Assembly: GCA_017439305.1 (NCBI GenBank)
Contig: JAFSJK010000006.1
Location: 62,001 to 126,000 of the forward strand
Origin: Bacteroidales bacterium
GTDB taxonomy: Bacteria; Bacteroidota; Bacteroidia; Bacteroidales; UBA932
Reading direction: 5' to 3'
DNA: 64,000 nt
Below are positions 33,628 to 41,827 of this stretch, in pieces. Each line of letters begins with the position of its first letter. Positions within the stretch are counted from its first letter, which is position 1. Below the pieces are notes generated by a model. That model saw only the letters and a list, made by a program, of their open reading frames with translations, searched no databases and was not told the DNA's origin. The translations under genes were made by a program, and so were the position numbers.

Positions 33628-34956
33628 CTATCCCTCCTTCACGATTTTGACCAGTGCGTCGATTTCCTCCTTGGTGCGCTTCTCAGTCACGCAGAAGGAC
33701 ACATAACCCTCCTCCGTTTCGAGGGCGGCGAAGAAGCCAGCCTTCTCCAGGTCGTTCTGGACCAGGCCGGGATGCTTCGCAGGTTTCAGCACGAATTCCT
33801 TCAGGAACGGCTTGCCGGGGAACGGATCCTCGAACTTGCCGGTCTTCAGGAGTTCGGCCTTCAGGTAGTGGGCCCCGTCATAGCTGAGCCTGTTCACCTC
33901 GCGCAGGCCTTCCGGTCCCATCAGGGACAGGTACACCGTCACCCAGAGGGCCATCAGAGACTCGTTGGAGCAGATGTTGGAAGTCGCCTTCTCGCGCTTG
34001 ATGTGCTGCTCGCGGGCCTGGAGGGTGAGCACGAAGGCGCGCTTGCCGTCCTTGTCCGTCGTCTGGCCGACGATACGGCCCGGCATCTTGCGCATATAAT
34101 CCTTCTTGACGCCCATGAAGCCCACATACGGGCCGCCGAAGCACAGCGGAATGCCCAGGGACTGGCCGTCGCCCACGGCGATGTCGGCCCCCCACTCCGC
34201 CGGACTCTTGATCACGGCGAGGGTGGACGGGTCGCAATACTCGACCAGGAGCGCCTTCGCTTCGTGGATGGCATCGGCAAAGCCGGCGTGGTCCTCGATG
34301 ATGCCGAAACGGTTGATTTCCGGAACGATGACACCGGCAACGTCACCCTTGGCGAGTTCCGCCTTCAGGCAGTCCAGACAGGTCTGGCCGTCCTTCACCG
34401 GGACATGGCCGATCTCCACGCCATGGAACTTGGCGTAGGTCTCGACAACGGCGATCACATTGGGCAGCAGGCCCTTGGAAAGGAGCACCCGCGTCTTTTT
34501 CTTCGTGCAGGCGACCGTCATCTTCATGGCCTCGGCGGCGGCCGTCGGGCCGTCATACAAAGAGGCGTTGGAGATGTCCATGCCGGTGAGTTCACAGACC
34601 ATGCTCTGATACTCGAAGATATAGCGGAGCGTACCCTGGGAGATCTCGCACTGATACGGCGTATAAGCCGTCAGGAATTCGGAACGGGAGGTGATGTAGG
34701 GAATCACCGACGGCGTGTAATGGTCATAGGCGCCGGCGCCCACGAACACCTTCATCCTGGGGTTCATGTCGGCCAAGGAACCCAGCCATTCGCGGACTTC
34801 CCCCTCGGACATCGCATCAGGAAGGGCATACGGACCCTTCTTGAGGAACTCTTTGGGAACATCCGCGTACAGGTCTTCGACCTTGCCCACGCCGATCCGG
34901 TCCAGCATGGCCCGGATGTCCGCGTCGGTATGCGGAATATAGGAGAAACCTGCCAT
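33628..34956 (-). CDS. gcvPA: glycine dehydrogenase (decarboxylating) subunit 1
   Basis: A 442-residue N-terminal half of the P-protein in the split form typical of Bacteroidota, Firmicutes and archaea. Conserved blocks include SYIPHTDADIRAML at the start, TAYTPYQCEISQG (about 95-107) and YDGPTAAAEAMKM (about 137). It has no PLP-lysine of its own and works only with GcvPB. It begins 3 bases after gcvH. Confidence 0.97.
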   Translation of the reverse strand: MAGFSYIPHTDADIRAMLDRIGVGKVEDLYADVPKEFLKKGPYALPDAMSEGEVREWLGSLADMNPRMKVFVGAGAYDHYTPSVIPYITSRSEFLTAYTPYQCEISQGTLRYIFEYQSMVCELTGMDISNASLYDGPTAAAEAMKMTVACTKKKTRVLLSKGLLPNVIAVVETYAKFHGVEIGHVPVKDGQTCLDCLKAELAKGDVAGVIVPEINRFGIIEDHAGFADAIHEAKALLVEYCDPSTLAVIKSPAEWGADIAVGDGQSLGIPLCFGGPYVGFMGVKKDYMRKMPGRIVGQTTDKDGKRAFVLTLQAREQHIKREKATSNICSNESLMALWVTVYLSLMGPEGLREVNRLSYDGAHYLKAELLKTGKFEDPFPGKPFLKEFVLKPAKHPGLVQNDLEKAGFFAALETEEGYVSFCVTEKRTKEEIDALVKIVKEG

Positions 34957-34959
34957 CGC

Positions 34960-35340
34960 CTACTCTCCGATGTGCTCCTTATAGGCGGCGGCGTCCATCA
35001 GGGCGTCCAGTTCGGACGCATCGGACATCTCCACCTTGATGATCCAGTTCTCGAAAGCATCCTCGTTCACGAGCTCGGGCGTGTCGTCCAGTGCCTCGTT
35101 CACCTCGACCACCTTGCCGGAGACCGGGCTGATCAGGTCGCTCGCGGCCTTCACGCTCTCCAGGGCGCCGAATTCTTCACCGGCGTTGACCTCGTCGTCC
35201 ACGTCGGGCATGTCCACATAGGTGATGTCGCCCATTTCCTTCTGGGCGAAATCGGTGACGCCGATAACGGCAATGCCGTCCTCGACCTTGACCCACTCGT
35301 GGGATTCGGAATACTTGAGTCCTTCGATAATCTTGCTCAT
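34960..35340 (-). CDS. gcvH: glycine cleavage system H protein
   Basis: A 126-residue lipoyl carrier. The lipoylated lysine is in GALESVKAASD (about residue 64). The start is the ATG at 35340; the in-frame codon two positions upstream is TTG. GcvH shuttles the aminomethyl group between the P-, T- and L-proteins. It lies between gcvT and gcvPA in the operon. Confidence 0.97.
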   Translation of the reverse strand: MSKIIEGLKYSESHEWVKVEDGIAVIGVTDFAQKEMGDITYVDMPDVDDEVNAGEEFGALESVKAASDLISPVSGKVVEVNEALDDTPELVNEDAFENWIIKVEMSDASELDALMDAAAYKEHIGE

Positions 35341-35373
35341 AATCAATGTTTTATTTAATGTGTTTATGGTTCA

Positions 35374-36489
35374 TTATTTCTTATAGTTCGTCTGATAGAA
35401 GCGCTTTTTCACCACCTTGCCGGGGAACACCTTCTTGCGGATGCGGATCCACAGCGGGGTATCCAGGGCGGCGCAGGCCTTGTCCACGAGGGCGAAGCAG
35501 ATGCTCTTGTCCAGAGAGATGGAGTGGTAGCCGGTCGTAACCACGCCGACCTCCGTCCCGTCTTCCAGTTCCACCGGATAGCCGGCACGCGGAATGGCCT
35601 TGTCCCCGATCTCGATGCCTACGAGTTTCCGTTGGAGATTACCGGCCTTCTGGTCCAGGAGTGCCTCCTTGCCGATGAAATCCTTGTCATACTTGCAGAA
35701 CATCCCGAGTCCGGCCATTACCGGGCTGATTTCGGGGCTGAGTTCGTCGCCGTAGAGCGGCAGGCCGGCCTCGAAGCGAAGGGTGTCGCGGCAACCCAGG
35801 CCGCAAGGCTGGACACCGGCGGCGATCAGGCGGTCCCACAGGTCCACGGTGCCTTCCAGCGAGGTGTACAGTTCGAAACCGTCTTCGCCCGTATAACCGG
35901 TGCGGCTGACAATCAGGCGCTTACCCATGTATTCGGTATCATAGAAAGTATAGAAGCCCAGGTCCGCGGCCTCCTTCAGGCCCAGCACCTCGACCACCGT
36001 TTTCTCGGCCTCAGGGCCCTGGACGGCAATCTGTCCCCACACCGGAGACTCATTGCGGACCTGGCAGTCGAAGCCCTTGGCATGCTCCTCGATCCAGGCG
36101 AAATCCTTGTCGATGTTGGCGGCGTTGACCACCAGCAGGAAGTGCTCCGGAGCAAATTCACGGTAGACGAGCAGATCGTCCACCACGCCGCCTTCCGGAT
36201 AGCACATCATTCCGTAAAGGACCTTCCCGGGCTCGAAGCCACGGATCTCGTTGGTGAAGATCCAGTTCACGAATTTCTCGGCCTCGGGGCCTTCCACGAA
36301 GATTTCACCCATGTGGGAGACGTCGAACATGCCTACCTTCTGCCGGACGGCATTGTGCTCCACCGTGATGGTGTCGTACTGGATGGGCATCATGAAGCCC
36401 GCGAAGGGGCTCATCTTGGCCTGGAGCGCCACGTGCCTGTCGTACAGGCAGGTTTGGAGGAGCTCCGCATTGTTCAGGTTTTCAGACAT
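35374..36489 (-). CDS. gcvT: glycine cleavage system T protein (aminomethyltransferase)
   Basis: A 371-residue tetrahydrofolate-dependent enzyme of normal length. MFDVSHMGEI (about residues 53-62), RTGYTGEDGFELY (about 195-207) and GLGCRDTLRFEAGLPLYG (about 230-247) are hallmark motifs. It releases ammonia and forms 5,10-methylene-THF from the aminomethyl-GcvH intermediate. It is the first gene of gcvT-H-PA-PB. I do not see a clear TAnnTTTG box in the 26 bases before it, so expression may come from upstream of the SUMF1/arginase genes. Confidence 0.97.
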   Translation of the reverse strand: MSENLNNAELLQTCLYDRHVALQAKMSPFAGFMMPIQYDTITVEHNAVRQKVGMFDVSHMGEIFVEGPEAEKFVNWIFTNEIRGFEPGKVLYGMMCYPEGGVVDDLLVYREFAPEHFLLVVNAANIDKDFAWIEEHAKGFDCQVRNESPVWGQIAVQGPEAEKTVVEVLGLKEAADLGFYTFYDTEYMGKRLIVSRTGYTGEDGFELYTSLEGTVDLWDRLIAAGVQPCGLGCRDTLRFEAGLPLYGDELSPEISPVMAGLGMFCKYDKDFIGKEALLDQKAGNLQRKLVGIEIGDKAIPRAGYPVELEDGTEVGVVTTGYHSISLDKSICFALVDKACAALDTPLWIRIRKKVFPGKVVKKRFYQTNYKK

Positions 36490-36515
36490 AATGTATTAAT
36501 TGGTTATCAGTGTCA

Positions 36516-37964
36516 TTACAGTACCAGGCGGAATCCGATGGTTGTCCGGAAACGACTGGCTTCAAATTCGTTGCGGTTGCTTACCCGGCACTTGTCCGCG
36601 GTAGTGGCGGCGCTGCCGCCCCGCATCGTGCGGACATCGCCCAGAACGGATTCCACCGGTCCCGTGGGATCGCGCTGGTCCGTCGAGTTGTAAGGACCGG
36701 GACGGTCCTGGACCCACTCCCAGGCATTGCCGCTCATATCGTACAGTCCCAGTTCGTTCGGCGAATAGCGTGCGACCGGGCGCGTACGCATATCCTCGAA
36801 CCCGAACTGCGCCACTCCCTGCGGAGAGGGGGAACCGGCATATTCAGTCCCGCGGCTTTTCTGTCCGCCCCGGGCGGCATATTCCCATTCCGCCTCCGTG
36901 GGAAGACGGAACTTCCTTCCTGTCAACGCATTCAACTGACGGAGAAAAGCCTGGACATCATACCAGGAAACGTTGCCGATGGGATAATTGGCTCCCTGGT
37001 TCCCGTAAGGGACCTCTCCCATGACCGCTTCCCAAAGCGCCTGCGTCACTTCCGTCTTTCCGATCTTGAAGTTGTCCAGGGTCACTTCGTGCAGCGGCAG
37101 TTCATCCTCCCGGACGGTACCGGATTTGTTCTCCCGGCCGCCCATCGTGAAGGTACCGCCCTGAACCGGCAGCATCTCGAACTTGACACCGTTCACCTCG
37201 AAGGATTCCGGTTTCACTTCCGTGGATTTGAAACGCTCCCGGGGAACCTTGTTCGCAGCCAAAACGTCATAGAGGGTTTGATCATAAGGCGCATCCATCG
37301 AGACGGCCACGCGGAGTCCCACGTCCCCCGCCTTGACGGAAGGAATCATCCCCTTCCGGGTGATGGGCTTGTTGTTCTTCTCCAGCGCACTGCCGCCGCG
37401 AAGGGCCCGTTCTTCTCCTTCTTCTGGGCCTTGAGGGTTGACGGTCAAAGCATTACCCAGATCCTCCGCCCAGCGGTCGGAGCACCATTCCCAGGCTCCG
37501 CCGGTCATTCCTTCCCGCTGCCGGGCGGCATTTTCCCACTCCGCTTCGGTCGGAAGACGGAACGGAACGCCCGTCGCCTTGGAGAGTTTGGCCAGAAACT
37601 TCTGCGCATCGTTGTAAGTGACATTGCTTACCGGTGCCGCCGGAACATCCTTCGGGCTGGGATTGCTTCCCATCACGGCCTTCCAGAGAGCCTGCGTCAC
37701 CTCGGCCGTGCCGATGGCATATCCGTCCAGGATCACCTGGTGGATGGCCGGCGTACGATAATGCCCCTGGTCCAGGGTTTCCCCCATCGCAAAGGTCCCG
37801 GCAGGAATGGCGGCCAATTGGAACGTCTCCCCCTTTACACTGAATGTATACAGACCGTCCTGACCTTGGAAAGGAGTCAGGTCCACCGGGCCGGCAACGC
37901 TCCCCGATCCCCCGCAAGCAGCGGCGGACAGGAGGGCAACAGCCCATATCAGTACTTTCTTCAT
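36516..37964 (-). CDS. lipoprotein with two SUMF1/formylglycine-generating-like domains
   Basis: A 482-residue lipoprotein (lipobox cysteine at residue 17, SAAAC) with two FGE-sulfatase (SUMF1) domains. Domain 1 (about 45-230) starts AIPAGTFAMGET and has EVTQALWKAVMG; domain 2 (about 245-480) starts LPVQGGTFTMGG and again has EVTQALWEAVMG, ending in a MRGGSA block and a GFRLVL strand. The family ranges from sulfatase-activating enzymes to gliding proteins GldJ/GldK and variable ligand-binding folds. The catalytic cysteine pair is not evident, so a structural role is more likely than oxidation. It overlaps the arginase-like gene. Confidence 0.82.
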   Translation of the reverse strand: MKKVLIWAVALLSAAACGGSGSVAGPVDLTPFQGQDGLYTFSVKGETFQLAAIPAGTFAMGETLDQGHYRTPAIHQVILDGYAIGTAEVTQALWKAVMGSNPSPKDVPAAPVSNVTYNDAQKFLAKLSKATGVPFRLPTEAEWENAARQREGMTGGAWEWCSDRWAEDLGNALTVNPQGPEEGEERALRGGSALEKNNKPITRKGMIPSVKAGDVGLRVAVSMDAPYDQTLYDVLAANKVPRERFKSTEVKPESFEVNGVKFEMLPVQGGTFTMGGRENKSGTVREDELPLHEVTLDNFKIGKTEVTQALWEAVMGEVPYGNQGANYPIGNVSWYDVQAFLRQLNALTGRKFRLPTEAEWEYAARGGQKSRGTEYAGSPSPQGVAQFGFEDMRTRPVARYSPNELGLYDMSGNAWEWVQDRPGPYNSTDQRDPTGPVESVLGDVRTMRGGSAATTADKCRVSNRNEFEASRFRTTIGFRLVL

Positions 37965-38692
37965 CACTTCAAGCAATCCAGGATAAAATCCTGTAATTCA
38001 ATATTGGTTTCACAATTAATCCGGAGGTCCTCCGGCGTAGCACCCTTGGAAGGCGTCAGCTCTCCGCACAGGTCAACAGCCACGACTTCCTTTTTCAGAA
38101 TCTCCCCTAGCCATCCCTTCAGGACATCCAGCGGGTAGGTTCCTTGGCTCCAGTCCGTCCGGAAGCAACTGCGGTCCAGGACATCCTTGTCCACTGACAG
38201 GTACACCCGTTTTCCCTCCAAAGCGGCGAGCAGGTCGCCGATCTCCCCTTCCAACTCCCGGTCCACGGTTCCGGCGCTGTTCCGGATGCGGTGGTCGGGC
38301 CCCAGGGTCCAAACCGCTTCCAGCATCGGATTCTTCTCCTTCATCTCCCGGACCCAGCTGCCGCAACTGAGCACTCCGCCAAAGGCCGGTTCCTGGTCGT
38401 CCGGATGGTTGTCGATCAACACCAGCGTGAAGGGAGCGGTCTCCCCTTCAGCCAGGATCTTGGTCACATAGTGGTAGTCGCCACTGTCGATCCATCGGAT
38501 GCCGGACGTCCGCACGGGAGCGAGACGGCGGAGGATTTCAGCCTCCGCATCCGGATCGCAATAACAGCTCGTTCCCTCCAAATCACGGAACTGGACAAGC
38601 CGGTACGGAACGCCCCGCTCCTGCAATTCCGGCAGGAATCCTTCCGCTTCATACACGCCGCTGAAATCGACTATGGCCAGGCCCGCTTTCAT
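37964..38692 (-). CDS. arginase/agmatinase-fold (ureohydrolase) protein
   Basis: A 242-residue protein with degenerate but recognisable ureohydrolase metal motifs in order: SGDYHY (about residue 70, for GGDHS), LIDNHPDDQ (about 92, for DAHxD) and LSVDKDVLDRS (about 165, for SxDxDxxDP). It is shorter than arginases (about 300), and the substrate-binding loops differ, so the substrate is open. The TATATTTG box at 38704-38697 is 4 bases before the ATG. It is cotranscribed with the double-SUMF1 lipoprotein. Confidence 0.75.
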   Translation of the reverse strand: MKAGLAIVDFSGVYEAEGFLPELQERGVPYRLVQFRDLEGTSCYCDPDAEAEILRRLAPVRTSGIRWIDSGDYHYVTKILAEGETAPFTLVLIDNHPDDQEPAFGGVLSCGSWVREMKEKNPMLEAVWTLGPDHRIRNSAGTVDRELEGEIGDLLAALEGKRVYLSVDKDVLDRSCFRTDWSQGTYPLDVLKGWLGEILKKEVVAVDLCGELTPSKGATPEDLRINCETNIELQDFILDCLK

Positions 38693-38823
38693 CTTTCAAA
38701 TATAGTCATTTTCCCCGAATTCCCTTTCAGTTTCCTTAGAAAAAGCAGCGGATCCTTCAGAATTGTTTGGAATCCGCCCAAAAGCCCGTTTTTCAGAGCA
38801 AATAATTAACAGACAATGCATAA

Positions 38824-38874
38824 AACAATCATGTTAGCACTTATAACATAATTGTTAATATCGAAAGTCGATAT
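38824..38874. repeat. tandem hairpins after the glycosylase gene
   Basis: Two inverted repeats lie in the 181-base gap between the glycosylase and the arginase-like gene. AACAATCATGTTA (38824-38836) pairs with TAACATAATTGTT (38844-38856) with one mismatch, and ATATCGA-AAG-TCGATAT (38858-38874) is perfect and abuts the glycosylase stop codon. No long T run follows, so a processing or transcript-end structure is likelier than a classical terminator. The rest of the gap is AT-rich with no gene visible. Confidence 0.45.
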
Positions 38875-39455
38875 CATCCGATCCTCCCGACAGCCTCAAA
38901 GAGTCTCCGATACGCTGCCGCTTTCTTTTCCAATGACAAGGGATACGCGCGCGAAGTAGAGGGCATCCGGAAAAACCGGAGCGTCCTTCCGCCGATGCAG
39001 ATTCCGACAGTTTCCCCGACCGCGGGGGCCTCGCATCCATACCTTTCGGTCAGGACATCGGTCGCCTTCTGTCCGGTCGTGACGACCGTCGTGCAGGACG
39101 GGATCCGGTCCAGCAAGGCCGTGATGTCGGTCGGCTCCACCACTTCCAGAAACTTGTCCGAAGCGTTATCCTTGAGCCGTCGGACGGCTGTCGCCGTATC
39201 GTAGAGAGCAATCCCCTTTTCCATACAGAAAGCCTTGATACGGTCCACGTCAAACCGTTTTTCACCACTTATCACGAAATGGTCCCGGTTTCCATAGAAC
39301 ACCAGACCGCACACCCGCCAGAAATCGTTCAGCCAGTTCGGGTAGTAGAACTCCATGCACCAGCGCTTGGGCTGGGGCGGAAAACTGCCCAGGAACAGGA
39401 TGGCTGCCCCGTCAGGCAGGAAAGGTTCGAACGGATGTCTTTCGGTTTCAATCAT
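38874..39455 (-). CDS. uracil/hypoxanthine-type DNA glycosylase (mismatch UDG superfamily)
   Basis: A 193-residue protein of the UDG superfamily. Motif 1 is LFLGSFPPQP (about residues 20-29) and motif 2 is the MPSTSRAYPLS block (about 164-174), matching DNA-deoxyinosine/mismatch glycosylases rather than family 1 Ung. It would remove deaminated bases from DNA. A TATCTTTG box (39468-39461) sits 5 bases before the ATG, facing away from the his leader promoter. Confidence 0.82.
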   Translation of the reverse strand: MIETERHPFEPFLPDGAAILFLGSFPPQPKRWCMEFYYPNWLNDFWRVCGLVFYGNRDHFVISGEKRFDVDRIKAFCMEKGIALYDTATAVRRLKDNASDKFLEVVEPTDITALLDRIPSCTTVVTTGQKATDVLTERYGCEAPAVGETVGICIGGRTLRFFRMPSTSRAYPLSLEKKAAAYRRLFEAVGRIG

Positions 39456-39502
39456 GTTGGCAAAGATACGCTATTTTATTATTAAAAAAATTACAGAAAC
39501 CC

Positions 39503-39532
39503 TTGCATCCACCGGATTTATTACTACCTTTG
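39503..39532 (+). promoter_or_regulatory. promoter of the histidine operon
   Basis: TTG at 39503-39505, 19 bases, TACCTTTG at 39525-39532: the exact Bacteroidota consensus. The leader-peptide ATG at 39540 is only 7 bases past the box. Confidence 0.85.
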
Positions 39533-39539
39533 CAGAAGT

Positions 39540-39593
39540 ATGAATATGAATATCAACAACAAGCATCATCACCACCTTGTCTTTGGCAGATAG
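39540..39593 (+). CDS. hisL: his operon leader peptide
   Basis: A 17-codon reading frame, MNMNINNKHHHHLVFGR, with four consecutive histidine codons (CAT CAT CAC CAC). It begins at the expected transcription start and is followed by a terminator at 39641-39673 and then hisG. A stalled ribosome at the His codons when charged tRNA-His is scarce would favour the antiterminator, as in the enterobacterial his leader. It was found by reading the gap directly and is too short for ordinary gene calling. Confidence 0.88.
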   Translation: MNMNINNKHHHHLVFGR

Positions 39594-39673
39594 GGCGGAC
39601 TCCTTGTTGTACCTCATATCCATACCGATAGGAATGATGAAGACCTGCCCTCCCCAAGGCAAGTCTTTTTTTT
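39586..39673 (+). promoter_or_regulatory. his attenuator: antiterminator and intrinsic terminator
   Basis: The terminator stem is AGACCTGCC (39641-39649) with GGCAAGTCT (39658-39666), one mismatch, followed by T residues at 39666-39673. A competing segment just after the leader stop, AGGGCGG near 39592-39598, can pair with CCTGCCCT (39644-39651) and would break the terminator. This is the arrangement expected for ribosome-mediated attenuation. Confidence 0.8.
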
Positions 39674-39701
39674 GTATGCTTAACGAATAGACGAAAACAT
39701 C

Positions 39702-40553
39702 ATGCTCAGGATTGCCATCCAATCCAAGGGACGCCTCAACGAAGAGAGCCTTTCCCTCCTCCAGGACATCGGCATCGAAGTCGATGCCCCCAAGCGGAAG
39801 CTGCTGTCCAAATCGCAGACTTTCCCCCTCGAAGCCCTGTACCTCCGGGACGACGACATCCCCCACGTCGTAGCCGGCGGGACCGCTACGCTCGGCATCG
39901 TCGGGCTGAACGAACTTGAAGAACGCGGTGCCGATGTCGACATCCTCGCCCGGCTCGGCTTCGGGGCCTGCCGCCTGAGCCTGGCCGTCCCGAAAGGCGA
40001 GGACTATGAAGGCCCTGCCTGGTTCAGCGGTCGGCGAATTGCGACCTCTTATCCCAACATCCTTCGGAAATATCTGGATGACAAGGGGATAGACGCAAAG
40101 ATCGAAGTGATTACAGGCTCCGTTGAAATCGGTCCCGCCATCGGCATCGCCGATGCCATCTTTGACATCGTCTCCTCCGGAAGCACCCTCATTGCCAACG
40201 GACTGAAGGAAGTGGAAACCGTCTTTGAATCGGAAGCGGTCCTCATCGCCCGGAAAAACCTGGACGCCGAAGAACGGACCCTCATCGACGACCTCCTGTT
40301 CCGGATCGAGTCGGAAACGGTCAGCCGGGGCAAGAAGTACCTGCTGATGAATATTCCCAAGGCTTCCCTGGACGAGGCCATCCGGATCCTGCCGGCCATG
40401 CGGAGCCCCACCGTGATGCCCCTGGCCTCCCCAGACTGGTGCTCCTTGCACTCGGTTGTCAACACCGCCGACCTTTGGACCAAAGTGCGCCAGCTCAAGG
40501 CCATCGGCGCCGAAGGAATCCTCGTAATGGACGTAGACAAGATCATCCTATGA
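39702..40553 (+). CDS. hisG: ATP phosphoribosyltransferase, long form
   Basis: A 283-residue HisG of the long type: catalytic periplasmic-binding-like domains (about 1-205) followed by the PII-like regulatory domain (about 210-283) that allows histidine feedback inhibition. LRIAIQSKGRLNEES at the start and the VETGTTL-like SSGSTLIANGLKEV block (about 164-177) are typical. It catalyses the first step of histidine synthesis. No HisZ is needed for the long form. It is the first enzyme gene behind the attenuator. Confidence 0.97.
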   Translation: MLRIAIQSKGRLNEESLSLLQDIGIEVDAPKRKLLSKSQTFPLEALYLRDDDIPHVVAGGTATLGIVGLNELEERGADVDILARLGFGACRLSLAVPKGEDYEGPAWFSGRRIATSYPNILRKYLDDKGIDAKIEVITGSVEIGPAIGIADAIFDIVSSGSTLIANGLKEVETVFESEAVLIARKNLDAEERTLIDDLLFRIESETVSRGKKYLLMNIPKASLDEAIRILPAMRSPTVMPLASPDWCSLHSVVNTADLWTKVRQLKAIGAEGILVMDVDKIIL

Positions 40554-41827
40554 GAATCATCGTGAATCCGCCGCGGTCGGAGTGGGATGCGCTGACCCGT
40601 CGCCAAGGAGTTGATTATGAAGGCATCCGTTCCCGTGTAGAGTCCATCCTGAGCTCCGTGGAAAGCGAGGGAGACGCCGCCCTGAAGCGCCTGATGCGTG
40701 ACATAGACGGTGTTGATGCAGCCTTGGAAGTAACTGAGGCCGAGATCGATGTGGCATGCCAGGCCGTCCCGGAAGCGGTTGCGGAAGCCATCCGCGCCGC
40801 CAAAACGAACATCGAGGCGTTCCACCGTGCCCAGATGCCCCGGGAAATCCGCGTGGAAACCGCTCCCGGAGTCCTCTGCATCCAGCGCCCGGTTCCGATC
40901 CGCCGTGTGGGACTGTACATCCCCGGCGGCAGCGCTCCCCTTTTCTCCACCGTCCTGATGCTGGCTGTCCCGGCCGCCTTGGCCGGCTGCAGCGAGCGCA
41001 TCCTCTGTACCCCCTGCGGGAAGGACGGATCCATCGCCCCCGAAGTACTGTTTGCCGCCCGGGAATGCGGAATCAGCCGGATTTTCCGGCTGGGGGGTGC
41101 CCAGGCCGTCGCCGCCATGGCCTTCGGGACCGAAAGCGTTCCGAAAGTGGACAAGATCTTCGGGCCTGGCAATCCGTATGTCACCCTCGCCAAGCAAATG
41201 GTGAGCGGCCGGAACACAGCCATCGACATGCCGGCAGGTCCTTCGGAAGTGATGGTCCTTGCCGACGGAAGTTCTCCCGCTGCCTTTGCCGCGGCCGACC
41301 TTCTCTCCCAGGCGGAGCACGGAAAAGACAGTACCGCCGTCCTGGTATGTACCGAAAGGAGTTATGCCGAAAAGGTATTGCAGGAAGTTGATTATCAAAG
41401 GAGTAATCTCTCCAGAAATGCACAGGTGGACGGATCGCTGGCCCACAGTTACGCCGTCGTTTTCCAGGACATCCGGGAAATGGTGGACTTCGCAGAAGCC
41501 TATGCCCCTGAGCACCTCATCATCGCGATGGAAAACGCTTTTGACATAGCCGGCCGTATTACGGCCGCCGGCAGCGTATTCGTCGGTCCCTGGAGTCCCG
41601 AGAGCGCCGGTGATTACGCCTCCGGTACGAACCATACGCTGCCCACCAGCGGATGGGCCCGTTCCTGCAGCGGTGTCAACATAGACAGTTTCCTCCGGAA
41701 AATGACGCTCCAGGAAATCACCCGGGAAGGCCTTGCCTCCCTCGCCCCGACCATCGTATCGATGGCACAGGCGGAAGGTCTGGAAGCCCACGCCCGCGCC
41801 GTAACCATCAGAACCACAATGCTATGA
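40550..41827 (+). CDS. hisD: histidinol dehydrogenase
   Basis: A 425-residue zinc enzyme starting at the ATG at 40550 (ATGA overlap with hisG). Conserved blocks include GLYIPGGSAPLFSTVLM (about 120-136), GAQAVAAMAFGT (about 182), DMPAGPSEVMV (about 226) and SAGDYASGTNHTLPT (about 350). It oxidises histidinol to histidine in two NAD-dependent steps. Confidence 0.97.
   Translation: MRIIVNPPRSEWDALTRRQGVDYEGIRSRVESILSSVESEGDAALKRLMRDIDGVDAALEVTEAEIDVACQAVPEAVAEAIRAAKTNIEAFHRAQMPREIRVETAPGVLCIQRPVPIRRVGLYIPGGSAPLFSTVLMLAVPAALAGCSERILCTPCGKDGSIAPEVLFAARECGISRIFRLGGAQAVAAMAFGTESVPKVDKIFGPGNPYVTLAKQMVSGRNTAIDMPAGPSEVMVLADGSSPAAFAAADLLSQAEHGKDSTAVLVCTERSYAEKVLQEVDYQRSNLSRNAQVDGSLAHSYAVVFQDIREMVDFAEAYAPEHLIIAMENAFDIAGRITAAGSVFVGPWSPESAGDYASGTNHTLPTSGWARSCSGVNIDSFLRKMTLQEITREGLASLAPTIVSMAQAEGLEAHARAVTIRTTML

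Noticed and set aside
30922..35358. A very long open frame on the plus strand (1478 codons) opposite the SEC-C and gcv genes
   Set aside because: It is the antisense of well-conserved gcvPB, gcvPA and gcvH. GC-rich coding DNA lacks stops in the complementary frame, and the translation shows no family motif.
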